This document shows positions 7,629-15,562 of a stretch of 45,609 nt of DNA, piece by piece. The stretch's first letter is position 1; every line of letters begins with the position of its first letter. The translations under genes were made by a program, and so were the position numbers. The notes under the pieces were generated by a model. The model was given only the letters and a program-made list of their open reading frames with translations, did no database searches and had not been told where the DNA came from. Where the stretch lies: the NCBI GenBank assembly GCA_016872115.1, contig VHBC01000017.1, forward strand, positions 1-45,609. The letters are read 5' to 3'. Source of the stretch: Sphingomonadales bacterium. GTDB lineage: Bacteria > Bacteroidota > Bacteroidia > Flavobacteriales_D > Crocinitomicaceae.

Positions 7629-8393
7629 TTATTTCAGGCCTCTGCGCTTTTTGATTGCTTCGTAGGCATCTTGTATTTGTTGGAATTTTTCTTTGGCGCC
7701 TTTGAGGTATTCTTCGCCCATGTGCGCCACTTTATCTGGGTGATGCGCTGCAGCCATTTTGCGATACGCTTTTTTGACTTCGTCGTCTGTGGCCTTATCG
7801 TCGAGGCCTAATATTTTGTAATCAGAGTCGACATTTCTGTAAAACATATTGCGCAAACTCTCAAATTCAACCGCTGGTATTCCGAGCATAGTGGCAATTC
7901 TGGATATGACATTGAGTTCTGCGGTGCCGACATCGCCATCTGCTTTGGCAATTCCAAAGAGGTAGTGAACAAGCTGCACCCGAACCTCTTGGGTCATTCG
8001 TGAACGGATGTCGTGGCAGATGTCTTGCAATGGAATACTCGGGGCATCTAAAAATTGCTTGAGCGTCTGCAAATGGGTGGCGCTGAATTGTTTGCCGAAC
8101 TGTGCAGAAAAAAAGTTCTTGACGTAATCAAGCTCGATGCGTAAAACCTTTCCATCGGCTTTCATAACTGCAGCTGAAAGCGCCATGAGCATCGTTGGAA
8201 GGTCGTAACGAGAACTTTGTTGACGGTAGAACTCAAACGGATCTTGGCCATAGGCCTGACCCCCACCTGCTTGTCCATTTTTAGCCGTTTGTTGATATTG
8301 GTCGATAAGTGAGCCGATGGCAAAACCTAAAAAGGCCAGACCAATTTTTCGGGTCAAAATGAGGGCGCCAATGCCCAAGATCCATTTGTACAA
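7629..8393 (-). CDS. Membrane-anchored TerB/J-domain co-chaperone (DjlA-like)
   Basis: The product (254 aa) is a DjlA-type DnaK co-chaperone anchored to the inner membrane and facing the cytosol. It has one N-terminal membrane segment (about 4-30), a Gly/Gln-rich linker, a TerB-like helical domain (about 65-175, with MKADGKV and AKADGDV repeats) and a C-terminal J domain (about 192-254) with the HPD triad near residue 219. The only reasonable start is TTG at 8391-8393: a stop codon (TAG) lies two codons upstream, and no in-frame ATG occurs before the membrane segment. It sits between htpG (34 nt upstream) and purM (7 nt downstream), which fits co-expression of Hsp90 with an Hsp70 partner. Confidence 0.87.
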   Translation of the reverse strand: MYKWILGIGALILTRKIGLAFLGFAIGSLIDQYQQTAKNGQAGGGQAYGQDPFEFYRQQSSRYDLPTMLMALSAAVMKADGKVLRIELDYVKNFFSAQFGKQFSATHLQTLKQFLDAPSIPLQDICHDIRSRMTQEVRVQLVHYLFGIAKADGDVGTAELNVISRIATMLGIPAVEFESLRNMFYRNVDSDYKILGLDDKATDDEVKKAYRKMAAAHHPDKVAHMGEEYLKGAKEKFQQIQDAYEAIKKRRGLK

Positions 8394-8427
8394 AATCTAG
8401 AATTTAAGCGTAGTCAAAGCTAGTCAT

Positions 8428-10320
8428 TTATGCAATATGTTCGATATTACGCTGAATGAAAGCATCTAGAGCCGCACCTTTTAACAAGCCTTGTGCAAGC
8501 ATAGCGAGGTCAACTAATTGCTTGGTGCTTTCTGTTTGCGCCTCTGCTTCTTGACCTAATAGCTTGAAAATTGCCGGATGATTGGCATTAACCGTAAGAT
8601 TAAACATTTCGGGAAAGGCGCCATAAAAACCACCGCCACCACCTAGCTTTTGCTGCTCCATCATGCGTCGAATAAACTCTGGCTGCGTAATGATAATGGG
8701 GGCTTCTTGCTCGCTCATACTTTCGAATTGAACCGTATATTTTTCTTTGTTGACTTGCGCTTCAAAGAGTGGCTTGAGTTTTTCTTCATCTTCTTTGGTG
8801 AGTTTAGAAGGTATTTCATCTGTCTTTTGAATGAGCTTATCCAAGCTGTCGGCATCGACGCGTGCAAAGCTAATGTTTTCAAAGGTTTGCTCTAGTTTAG
8901 AGATCCAGTGTGGTGCAAGCGGGCCCTCTAGAACCAATACTTCATAACCGCGCTCTTTGGCTTTCTTGACAAAAGCATATTGTTCTTCGGTATCGTGGGT
9001 GTAAAGCAATACCGTTTTATTGTTTTTATCGGTTTGGAGGGGCTTGACCTTGTCGATGAACTCTTGAATAGTAAACGCTTGACCATCTGTGTTTTTAAAC
9101 AAACTGAATTCTTTGGCTTTTTCGGCAAATTTCTCTTCAGACAACATCCCGTATTGTACGAAAACTTGTAAATCGGGCCACTTTTCTTCGAAATCAGCGC
9201 GGTCTTTTTTGAACATTTCTGCCAATTTATCAGCCACTTTTTTGGTAATGTGGGCAGATATTTTCTTGACATTCCCATCACTTTGTAAATAAGAGCGCGA
9301 CACATTTAATGGAATGTCTGGCGAATCGATCACACCATGTAATAGCGTTAAAAATTCTGGTACGATTTCAGCAACGCTGTCTGTGATGAATACTTGGTTG
9401 CTGTACAAATTGATTTTGTTGCGCTGCACCTCAACATTTTCCTTGATTTTTGGAAAATAGAGAATTCCAGTCAGGTTAAAAGGATAATCTACATTCAAAT
9501 GAATGTGAAAGAGCGGTTGCTCAAAAGTCATAGGGTACAACTCTCTGTAAAATTGGTCGTAGTCTTCTTGCTTGAGGTCAACTGGTGCTTTGGTCCAGGC
9601 AGGACTCGGGTTATTCACTTGATTGGGCACCTCAATAGCGATACGCTTGACATTTCCTTTGTCGTCTTTTTCGCCTTCCGGAGAATCAATGTAATCTGTT
9701 TTTGTACCAAAGAATACCGGAATAGCTAAGAATTTGCAATATTTATCGAGAATGCCTTGTATGCGTTGTTTCTCTATGAATTCTGCAGATTCTTCGGTGA
9801 TGTAAAGAACGATATCTGTTCCGCGGCTTTCTTTTTCAATATCAATTAGGGTGAACTCAGGGGAGCCATTGCTCTCCCACTGCACAGCTTGTGCGCCATC
9901 GTAGCGCGCAAGTGTACGAATTTGGACTTTTTCAGCAACCATGAATGCCGAATAAAAGCCCAAACCGAAGTGACCAATGATCTGCTCAGCTCCTTCTTTT
10001 CCTTTGTATTTTTCAACAAATTCTTCGGCACCAGAAAATGCAATCTGGTTGATGTATTTATCTATCTCTTCGGCCGTCATACCGATACCGTTGTCACGAA
10101 TAGTAAGCGTTTTGGCTTCTTTATCTAAGATGACCTCAATCTTAAGATCACCGATTTCACCTTTGTATTCGCCATTTTTAGCCAGCACATTGAGCTTTTG
10201 AGAGGCATCTACGGCATTTGAAACCAATTCACGCAAGAATATTTCGTGATCCGAGTAAAGGAATTTTTTGATTATCGGAAAAATGTTTTCCGTTTGCACA
10301 TGAATTTGACCTGTTTTCAT
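8428..10320 (-). CDS. htpG: Molecular chaperone HtpG (Hsp90)
   Basis: The product (630 aa) is a cytosolic ATP-dependent Hsp90. The GHKL ATPase domain is at about 1-230, with the N-box FLRELVSNAVDA, DNGIGMT and the lid motif GHFGLGFYSAFMV. The middle domain (about 240-480) includes the conserved PLNVSRSYLQ segment. A shorter C-terminal dimerisation domain follows (from about 510), which carries MEQQ and a Gly run (GGGGG) and ends NIEHIA. The ATG at 10320 starts the typical N-terminus ending in QTENIFPI. It is first in a likely operon with the J-domain protein and purM. The leader can form a hairpin close to the start codon, noted separately. Size and motifs are normal. Confidence 0.97.
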   Translation of the reverse strand: MKTGQIHVQTENIFPIIKKFLYSDHEIFLRELVSNAVDASQKLNVLAKNGEYKGEIGDLKIEVILDKEAKTLTIRDNGIGMTAEEIDKYINQIAFSGAEEFVEKYKGKEGAEQIIGHFGLGFYSAFMVAEKVQIRTLARYDGAQAVQWESNGSPEFTLIDIEKESRGTDIVLYITEESAEFIEKQRIQGILDKYCKFLAIPVFFGTKTDYIDSPEGEKDDKGNVKRIAIEVPNQVNNPSPAWTKAPVDLKQEDYDQFYRELYPMTFEQPLFHIHLNVDYPFNLTGILYFPKIKENVEVQRNKINLYSNQVFITDSVAEIVPEFLTLLHGVIDSPDIPLNVSRSYLQSDGNVKKISAHITKKVADKLAEMFKKDRADFEEKWPDLQVFVQYGMLSEEKFAEKAKEFSLFKNTDGQAFTIQEFIDKVKPLQTDKNNKTVLLYTHDTEEQYAFVKKAKERGYEVLVLEGPLAPHWISKLEQTFENISFARVDADSLDKLIQKTDEIPSKLTKEDEEKLKPLFEAQVNKEKYTVQFESMSEQEAPIIITQPEFIRRMMEQQKLGGGGGFYGAFPEMFNLTVNANHPAIFKLLGQEAEAQTESTKQLVDLAMLAQGLLKGAALDAFIQRNIEHIA

Positions 10321-10322
10321 TG

Positions 10323-10383
10323 TATTTCGTTTTTAATATACCTGCCTTTGGCAATAAAAATGCCAAGTACGAAATACTGCCAA
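10323..10383 (-). promoter_or_regulatory. Inverted-repeat-rich leader of htpG (possible RNA thermometer or operator)
   Basis: In htpG-sense orientation the leader reads TATTTCGT, 2 nt, TTGGCA, 7 nt, TGCCAA, spacer, ACGAAATA, 2 nt, ATG. The outer 8-bp repeats are at 10369-10376 and 10323-10330, the inner 6-bp repeats at 10361-10366 and 10348-10353. A third TTGGCA lies at 10378-10383. If transcribed from upstream of 10376, the outer stem would hide the bases just before the start codon. The same repeats could instead bind a repressor. No clear -7 box was found, so the transcript start is unknown. Confidence 0.4.
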
Positions 10384-10419
10384 TTTGACAAGCAACTGCG
10401 TTTTTTTTGTCAATTTTGC
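10384..10419 (+). promoter_or_regulatory. Possible promoter of the short-chain dehydrogenase-pgk unit
   Basis: TTTG at about 10384 and CAATTTTG (7 of 8 to TAnnTTTG) at 10412-10419 are spaced about as Bacteroidota promoters are. The -7 box ends only 3 nt before the ATG at 10423, so the mRNA would be leaderless or nearly so. A 7-bp inverted repeat (TTGACAA / TTGTCAA) lies in the same stretch and may be an operator. Confidence 0.3.
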
Positions 10420-10422
10420 AGC

Positions 10423-11172
10423 ATGAAATATGCAATCATCACAGGTGCAAGTTCCGGCTTTGGTGCGGCAAGTGCAAAAGCACTGCAAGATTTAGGTTAC
10501 GGACTTGTGCTTTTGGCGCGCAGATTAGACCGCCTCGAAGCCCTGCAAAAATCATTAACCCGAACTCCTGTATACATTGCCGCACTAGATGTGCGCAATG
10601 AAGCAGATGTACAAACCGTTATTGGGGCTTTGCCGCAAGAAATTGCAAATCATGTTTTTATCTTGATCAACAATGCAGGCTTGGCTGTTGGACGCGGCCC
10701 ACTAGATACCGGTTTATCTGAAGACTGGAACCACATGATAGACACCAATGTAAAAGGTTTGTTATACATGAGCCATGCTGTCATTCCATTACTCAAAAAG
10801 CATCCATTTAGTCACCTCATCAATATTTCATCTATTGCCGGAAAAGACGTCTATGCAGGTGGAAATGTCTACTGCGCAAGCAAACATGCGGTAGATGCCC
10901 TGTCAAAAGCACTGCGTATCGATTTATTGCCCTATCAAATCAGGGTTAGTAATATAGCTCCTGGTGCGGCGCAAACCGAATTTTCATTGGTGCGTTTCAA
11001 AGGAGATGCGCAAACAGCTCAAAGTGTCTACGATGGTTTTGAAGCCTTAGTGGCTGAAGACATCGCGCAGACTGTAAGTTTTATCGTAACGCGGCCAGCT
11101 CATGTCAGTATTGCTGATATCACCATTATGCCAACAGCCCAAGCCAACGGTAGTCTTTTTCACAAACAATAA
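10423..11172 (+). CDS. NAD(P)-dependent short-chain dehydrogenase (YdfG-like)
   Basis: The product (249 aa) is a cytosolic SDR-family oxidoreductase. The start at 10423 is chosen because MKYAIITGASSGFG places the Rossmann strand at the N-terminus; the longer upstream open frame has no family similarity. The cofactor loop is TGASSGFG (7-14), then NNAGLAVG, the catalytic Ser in INISSIAG and the Tyr150/Lys154 pair in YCASK. The PG-type segment IAPGAAQTEFS follows. The closest functional match I recognise is the YdfG (L-allo-threonine/3-hydroxy acid dehydrogenase) group, but the substrate is not proven. It ends 19 nt before pgk, so the two are likely co-transcribed. Confidence 0.88.
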   Translation: MKYAIITGASSGFGAASAKALQDLGYGLVLLARRLDRLEALQKSLTRTPVYIAALDVRNEADVQTVIGALPQEIANHVFILINNAGLAVGRGPLDTGLSEDWNHMIDTNVKGLLYMSHAVIPLLKKHPFSHLINISSIAGKDVYAGGNVYCASKHAVDALSKALRIDLLPYQIRVSNIAPGAAQTEFSLVRFKGDAQTAQSVYDGFEALVAEDIAQTVSFIVTRPAHVSIADITIMPTAQANGSLFHKQ

Positions 11173-11191
11173 AAAAAGCAACCCTCAACAC

Positions 11192-12385
11192 ATGATTTCC
11201 TTTCAATCTTACGACTTTCAAAATAAACGCGCTTTGGTCCGCGTAGACTTCAATGTTCCATTGGATAAAACGACTGGTTTGGTTTCCGACGACAAACGTA
11301 TTCGGGCGGCGCTCCCCACCTTGCGTCATATCCTAGACAACGGCGGAAGCGTGGTCTTGTTGTCACATTTTGGCAGACCAAAAAATGGTCCTGAAGCAAT
11401 TTTTTCATTGGCACAAATTTGCTCAAAAGTAAGCGAGGTATTAGGCGCTCAAGTTCTATTTGCCAACGACTGTATAGGAGACGAGGCTTTTGGCATGAGT
11501 AAAAATTTACAACCCGGAATGGTCTTGTTATTAGACAACGTTCGGTTTTATAAAGAAGAAACCGCAGGCGACCTCGCTTTTGCACAAAAATTAGCTGCTC
11601 ATGGTGACTGCTACGTAAATGATGCATTTGGAGCAGCACATCGCGCTCATGCGAGCACCACCCAATTAGCTTCTTTTTTTCCGAATGATAAAATGGCCGG
11701 ACTGCTCATGCAAGCAGAAATTGAAAATGCGCAAAAAGTCATGTTACAGGCACAAAAACCATTTACGGCCATCGTTGGCGGCGCCAAAGTTTCCGATAAA
11801 GTTCTCATTGTAGAAAACTTACTAGAACGCGCAGATCATATCATCATTGGCGGCGGAATGGCCTATACCTTTTTCAAAGCTATGGGAGGTCAAATTGGCG
11901 CCTCGCTTTGCGAAGAGGAGCGCCTGGAAACTTGTAAGGAAATTTTAGAACGTGCCAAAGATAAAGGTATTCAAATACACTTACCAATTGACGCTGTTGC
12001 TGCAGACCGCTTTGCCGCAGATGCCAATACACAAATTTTTGACTCAGATTGTATCGAAGATGGCTGGATGGGATTAGATATTGGACCAAAAGCTAGCGCA
12101 GCTTTTCAAAATGTACTCTTACAAAGCAAGACGATTTTATGGAATGGCCCAATGGGTGTTTTTGAAATGCCAGCTTTCGAAAATGGTACCAAAGAGGTTG
12201 CATTCGCTGTTGCAAAAGCAACTAAAAATGGCGCATTTAGCTTGATTGGCGGCGGCGATAGCGCAGCGGCAGTTCAACAATTCGAGCTCAGTTCTAAAGT
12301 GAGTTACGTGAGTACAGGCGGAGGTGCGCTGCTAGAGTACTTTGAAGGGAAAACGCTGCCTGGTATGGCGGCTTTAGCCGCTTAG
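11192..12385 (+). CDS. pgk: Phosphoglycerate kinase
   Basis: The glycolytic enzyme transfers phosphate from 1,3-bisphosphoglycerate to ADP. It has 397 aa, the usual bacterial length. The N-terminal VRVDFNVPLD and SHFGRPK bind the substrate; the C-terminal half has KVSDKVLI, WNGPMGVFE and the nucleotide loop GGGDSAAAV, ending STGGGALLEYFEGK. The ATG at 11192 gives the standard N-terminus (SYDFQNKRALVRVDF); the open frame upstream overlaps the dehydrogenase and is not family-like. Its stop overlaps that of gapA on the other strand (12382-12385), so the two glycolytic neighbours are convergent with no terminator between them. Confidence 0.97.
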   Translation: MISFQSYDFQNKRALVRVDFNVPLDKTTGLVSDDKRIRAALPTLRHILDNGGSVVLLSHFGRPKNGPEAIFSLAQICSKVSEVLGAQVLFANDCIGDEAFGMSKNLQPGMVLLLDNVRFYKEETAGDLAFAQKLAAHGDCYVNDAFGAAHRAHASTTQLASFFPNDKMAGLLMQAEIENAQKVMLQAQKPFTAIVGGAKVSDKVLIVENLLERADHIIIGGGMAYTFFKAMGGQIGASLCEEERLETCKEILERAKDKGIQIHLPIDAVAADRFAADANTQIFDSDCIEDGWMGLDIGPKASAAFQNVLLQSKTILWNGPMGVFEMPAFENGTKEVAFAVAKATKNGAFSLIGGGDSAAAVQQFELSSKVSYVSTGGGALLEYFEGKTLPGMAALAA

Positions 12386-13371
12386 AAGCGCTTAACAACG
12401 TCTACCAAACGGTTGGAATAACCGGCTTCGTTGTCGTACCAGCCAGCTACTTTGATGAGGCCATTAAATACTGTCGTGAGTCCGGCATCGAAAACAACGC
12501 TATGCGGGTTACCAAGTACATCAACAGAAACAATTGGGTCTTCAGTATATTGCAAGATTCCTTTCAACGGACCAGCTGCAGCAGCCTTCATTGCGGCATT
12601 AATTTGAGCCACATCGACAGCAGATTTGGTAACGAGTGTCATTTCCGTGACAGAGCCATCTGAAACCGGAACTCTGAAACTTCCACCCGTAATTTTACCT
12701 TTCAAATCTGGGAAAATTCTGGTAATGGCTTTTGCTGCACCTGTTGAGGTTGGAATAATACTATTTGCCGCAGCACGTGCCCGACGTAAATCTTTGTGAG
12801 GCGCATCGTGCAAGCGTTGATCTGAGGTGTAGCTGTGTATCGTCGAAATATATGCGACATCTATATTGAGTATTTCCTTTAATACTTTAACCATGGGAGC
12901 CGCATTATTGGTGGTGCAAGAAGCATTGGAAATCACGGTACTGCTCCAGTCGATTTGCTGATCGTTGACACCAAGAACTACTGACGGAATATCTTCATCA
13001 TTGGCTGGAGCACTGATTATGATATGTTTAGCTCCGCCTACAAGGTGTTTTGAGGCAGCTTCACGGGTTAAAAATAGACCTGTAGATTCAATGACAACTT
13101 CTACGCCATATGTCGCCCACTTAATTTGTTCTGGATCGCGTTCATTAATGAAAACAATTTGTTTGCCATTTTCAAAATGAAGTGTGTTGCCTTCGATTTG
13201 AAAATTTAAATTAAAGGGACCATGAACGCTATCGTATTTGAGCAAATGTGCAAGCGTAGCAATATCAGCTAGGTCATTGACAAGCGCTACATTGACCTGA
13301 GGATCTTGTAAAGCAATTCTCGTGAAACAACGACCAATTCGTCCAAATCCATTTACACCTACTGTTTTCAT
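12382..13371 (-). CDS. gapA: Glyceraldehyde-3-phosphate dehydrogenase, type I
   Basis: The enzyme oxidises glyceraldehyde-3-phosphate to 1,3-bisphosphoglycerate. It has 329 aa. The NAD site is VNGFGRIGR; the catalytic Cys152 lies in SNASCTTNNAAP; His is in the STIHSYTSDQ segment; the C-terminal WYDNEAGYSNR is intact. An Asp at position 33 (VNDL) fits NAD preference. Its product is the substrate of the convergent pgk, and the two genes share 4 bp at their stops. The gene has its own promoter directly behind the terminator of the lipoprotein gene. Confidence 0.97.
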   Translation of the reverse strand: MKTVGVNGFGRIGRCFTRIALQDPQVNVALVNDLADIATLAHLLKYDSVHGPFNLNFQIEGNTLHFENGKQIVFINERDPEQIKWATYGVEVVIESTGLFLTREAASKHLVGGAKHIIISAPANDEDIPSVVLGVNDQQIDWSSTVISNASCTTNNAAPMVKVLKEILNIDVAYISTIHSYTSDQRLHDAPHKDLRRARAAANSIIPTSTGAAKAITRIFPDLKGKITGGSFRVPVSDGSVTEMTLVTKSAVDVAQINAAMKAAAAGPLKGILQYTEDPIVSVDVLGNPHSVVFDAGLTTVFNGLIKVAGWYDNEAGYSNRLVDVVKRF

Positions 13372-13392
13372 GTTTTTTTCTAGTTTATGCTA

Positions 13393-13436
13393 CAAAAATA
13401 ACAATAAAAAAGAAAAAGTGTTCAAATGACACTTTG
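13393..13436 (-). promoter_or_regulatory. gapA promoter
   Basis: The minus strand has a -7 box TATTTTTG at 13393-13400 (exact TAnnTTTG), 21 nt before the ATG. TTTG at 13433-13436 could serve as the -33, with a 32-nt gap; this is too long, so the true -33 is probably degenerate. The upstream TTTG lies in the terminator hairpin of the preceding gene. Only the -7 box is well supported. Confidence 0.5.
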
Positions 13437-13443
13437 AACACTT
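13405..13443 (-). terminator. Terminator of the lipoprotein gene
   Basis: A perfect 11-bp stem (13416-13426 with 13433-13443, AAGTGTTCAAA / TTTGAACACTT) with a 6-nt loop is followed on the minus strand by TTTCTTTTTT. It closes the minus-strand envelope cluster and separates it from gapA. Confidence 0.85.
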
Positions 13444-13467
13444 TTCATATTGATTATCAGGTGATTA

Positions 13468-14295
13468 TTAATTAAATGTATAGGTATTTCCATTAACTGT
13501 AACCGTAAAAGTGAGGTCACAGGTGCCGTTTCCGTAGTCGATAATTCTGGTGGGCAATCCCGAAGGCGTAAGTTCGATGGTTCCACTTACCGGACGGCTG
13601 CAGCCAACATTAACTTGAAGTGGAGAAGTAATGTTCGCTGAATAGCTATAGCCATTAGAATGGTTTCCGGTTGCAGAACCTGAAATTTGATATTCGTCGT
13701 CCCAACGATAAAAAGGGGTAGTAAAACCAGCAGACCAAGTACGAACCCTAGATGAAATATAACTCAGCGTTTCACCTGTAGGAAAAGTGGCGAAACCGTC
13801 AACTTCAACATTGAAGTAAGGTTGGTTATTGGTATTTAGACCCATGTTCTGAACTGTTCGGGTGCCTTCTATATGAATGTCATTGACGTAATAGTCTATC
13901 GGGGTGTGCGTGAGAACTGTTCCTTGAGCTAAATACGGACCAGTAAAAGTGGTAACGATTTTACCACGGCGGGTTTTCCCATCGTTGCAATCGCAGTTGG
14001 TATTACCCCAATCTACGGTAACGCTGTGCGGAGTAGAAAGGGTATCGAGTGTAATAATTACATTACATGGTGTTTTGGTTAAAATAGGTTTGTCACCAGG
14101 TTTAGTAAAAATGACCGCACCGCTTTTATAATAAACCAGTTCGCCGGTCACGGCTTGATCCGAAATATTTGTCATTTCATCGAATGCGGCCTCAACTTTG
14201 GCACTTTGAATGCTCAAAATCTCACGGCTGGTGCGCCATTTTTCACAGGATAGAATGGCAAGTGCCACAAATGGAATAAAAATTAACCTTTTCAT
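13468..14295 (-). CDS. Putative lipoprotein of unknown function
   Basis: The product is a 275-aa predicted lipoprotein. I chose the start at 14295 because it gives a type II signal (MKRLIFIPFVALAILSCEKW) with a lipobox cysteine at residue 17. A longer frame begins at 14367 but would overlap the preceding peptidase gene and bury the signal. The mature part is Thr/Gly/Asn rich with beta-type patterning, two CNC-type cysteines (DCNDGK region) and others near the C-terminus (VGCSRP, NGTCDLTF). I recognise no domain. It follows the secreted cysteine peptidase by 65 nt and ends in a strong terminator, so it is probably last in the cluster. Confidence 0.75.
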   Translation of the reverse strand: MKRLIFIPFVALAILSCEKWRTSREILSIQSAKVEAAFDEMTNISDQAVTGELVYYKSGAVIFTKPGDKPILTKTPCNVIITLDTLSTPHSVTVDWGNTNCDCNDGKTRRGKIVTTFTGPYLAQGTVLTHTPIDYYVNDIHIEGTRTVQNMGLNTNNQPYFNVEVDGFATFPTGETLSYISSRVRTWSAGFTTPFYRWDDEYQISGSATGNHSNGYSYSANITSPLQVNVGCSRPVSGTIELTPSGLPTRIIDYGNGTCDLTFTVTVNGNTYTFN

Positions 14296-14360
14296 ATGAC
14301 AAGCTTTTTTTGTTGACGCAAATTTTGTTCCAAAGGTTGGATATTGAAAAAAGTGGTTAA

Positions 14361-15554
14361 TTACCATTTAATTTTATTCTTCACATTGGCTGGTATGCCG
14401 TCTTTATGAAGATAAATATTGATGGTTTTGTATTTGACATAGTTTTCAGATACGTAGAGATATCCTTTTGGTAAATTACTGGTGCCCCAAGAATTTTTAA
14501 CTAAGAAGTAACGCGTACCGTTTTGGTCTGTATAAAGGCCTACTATATGCATACCGTGGTCGTCTGTGGTTGTTTTGTTGTCGTAGCCTTTTTGACGAAG
14601 ATCTGGTGTAATGGCCATTTCTTTCATTGGCTCTAAAAAGGCGTTTGATTTGCGATCTGCACCGGCGTCATTAAAGCGCTTGTCATCTTTGCCTTGCACT
14701 TCGATCATGCTCGGGTCTGCAGGTACTATTGCCAAACCATTTTTAAAACTAAAGCCGTTTTCAGAGACATCTGCACCCCAAGCAATTGTGTAGCCGTTTT
14801 TTAAAGCGGCAATAGTCACCTCAACGAGGTCATCCATACTTACGTTGTAGCTTGTGCCCCATGCCCAGTTGTCTGGAATTTCGAGCATGCATTGGCTGTA
14901 CATTGGGTGATTGGTGAAGGAAGTCAAAGAAACATAGTTTTTCATGTCAAGGCCTAGTGAAGCCGCATAAGATTCTGGCGTATAACGCGTTCCGTTGTAT
15001 TCAAAAGTTTGGATGTCTTTACCGATACCCATATCGAGCATGGAATTGAATTTGCGTTTCCAGTCGTCGGTGATGCCTTCCGGACTGCCCAAACGAGAAA
15101 CGATGTCAGTCATGATGAAATAGAGCTGATTGAACATTTCACCATGATTGTATTTTTCTGTTCCATTCAAACCAGTATACACCTCATAAGGAACGATACC
15201 AAACTTTTCGATGACGAGTGGTACGTCGTGAAAGGCGCCCCCCTCACTGAAATTGATTTTGCCGTCCATACGAATGAATTTTTCAGCTTTGAGTTCGTAT
15301 GCCTTGCGTACAACGTACATTTCGGATAAAACAACAGGTGTTTTGGCACCTAGTCGTTGGATTTCAGATTCGAAAAAACTGGTTCCTGAAAATGACCAAC
15401 ATGTGCCGGTTTGTCCCTGACTTTGAACAGGCGTTGCATCGAGATGAACTACTTTTTTGAATTGATACTTGCTGCCTTCAACATTGGTTGTTTGCGCAAA
15501 GAACATAGAAGTACTTATCCCGATGGATAGTAGGAAGCTGAACGTTTTATTCAT
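14361..15554 (-). CDS. Exported C1-family cysteine peptidase (aminopeptidase C/bleomycin hydrolase-like)
   Basis: The product (397 aa) is a papain-fold peptidase with a signal peptide (1-21, ends MFFAQ), so it should act in the periplasm or outside. The catalytic Cys52 is in QGQTGTCWSFSG, His in DDHGMHIVGLY and Asn in VKNSWG; the oxyanion Gln precedes Cys. The pattern matches the C1B (PepC/bleomycin hydrolase) branch, though cytosolic PepC is longer (about 440 aa) and lacks a signal. It follows the HU/SPOR protein by 8 nt. A C-terminal extension after NSWG is short (ends VKNKIKW). Substrate unknown. Confidence 0.85.
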   Translation of the reverse strand: MNKTFSFLLSIGISTSMFFAQTTNVEGSKYQFKKVVHLDATPVQSQGQTGTCWSFSGTSFFESEIQRLGAKTPVVLSEMYVVRKAYELKAEKFIRMDGKINFSEGGAFHDVPLVIEKFGIVPYEVYTGLNGTEKYNHGEMFNQLYFIMTDIVSRLGSPEGITDDWKRKFNSMLDMGIGKDIQTFEYNGTRYTPESYAASLGLDMKNYVSLTSFTNHPMYSQCMLEIPDNWAWGTSYNVSMDDLVEVTIAALKNGYTIAWGADVSENGFSFKNGLAIVPADPSMIEVQGKDDKRFNDAGADRKSNAFLEPMKEMAITPDLRQKGYDNKTTTDDHGMHIVGLYTDQNGTRYFLVKNSWGTSNLPKGYLYVSENYVKYKTINIYLHKDGIPANVKNKIKW

Positions 15555-15562
15555 AATAAAAT

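Noticed and set aside
14296..14367. Longer lipoprotein start at 14367
   Set aside because: It would overlap the peptidase stop and place 24 non-conserved residues before a clear lipoprotein signal.
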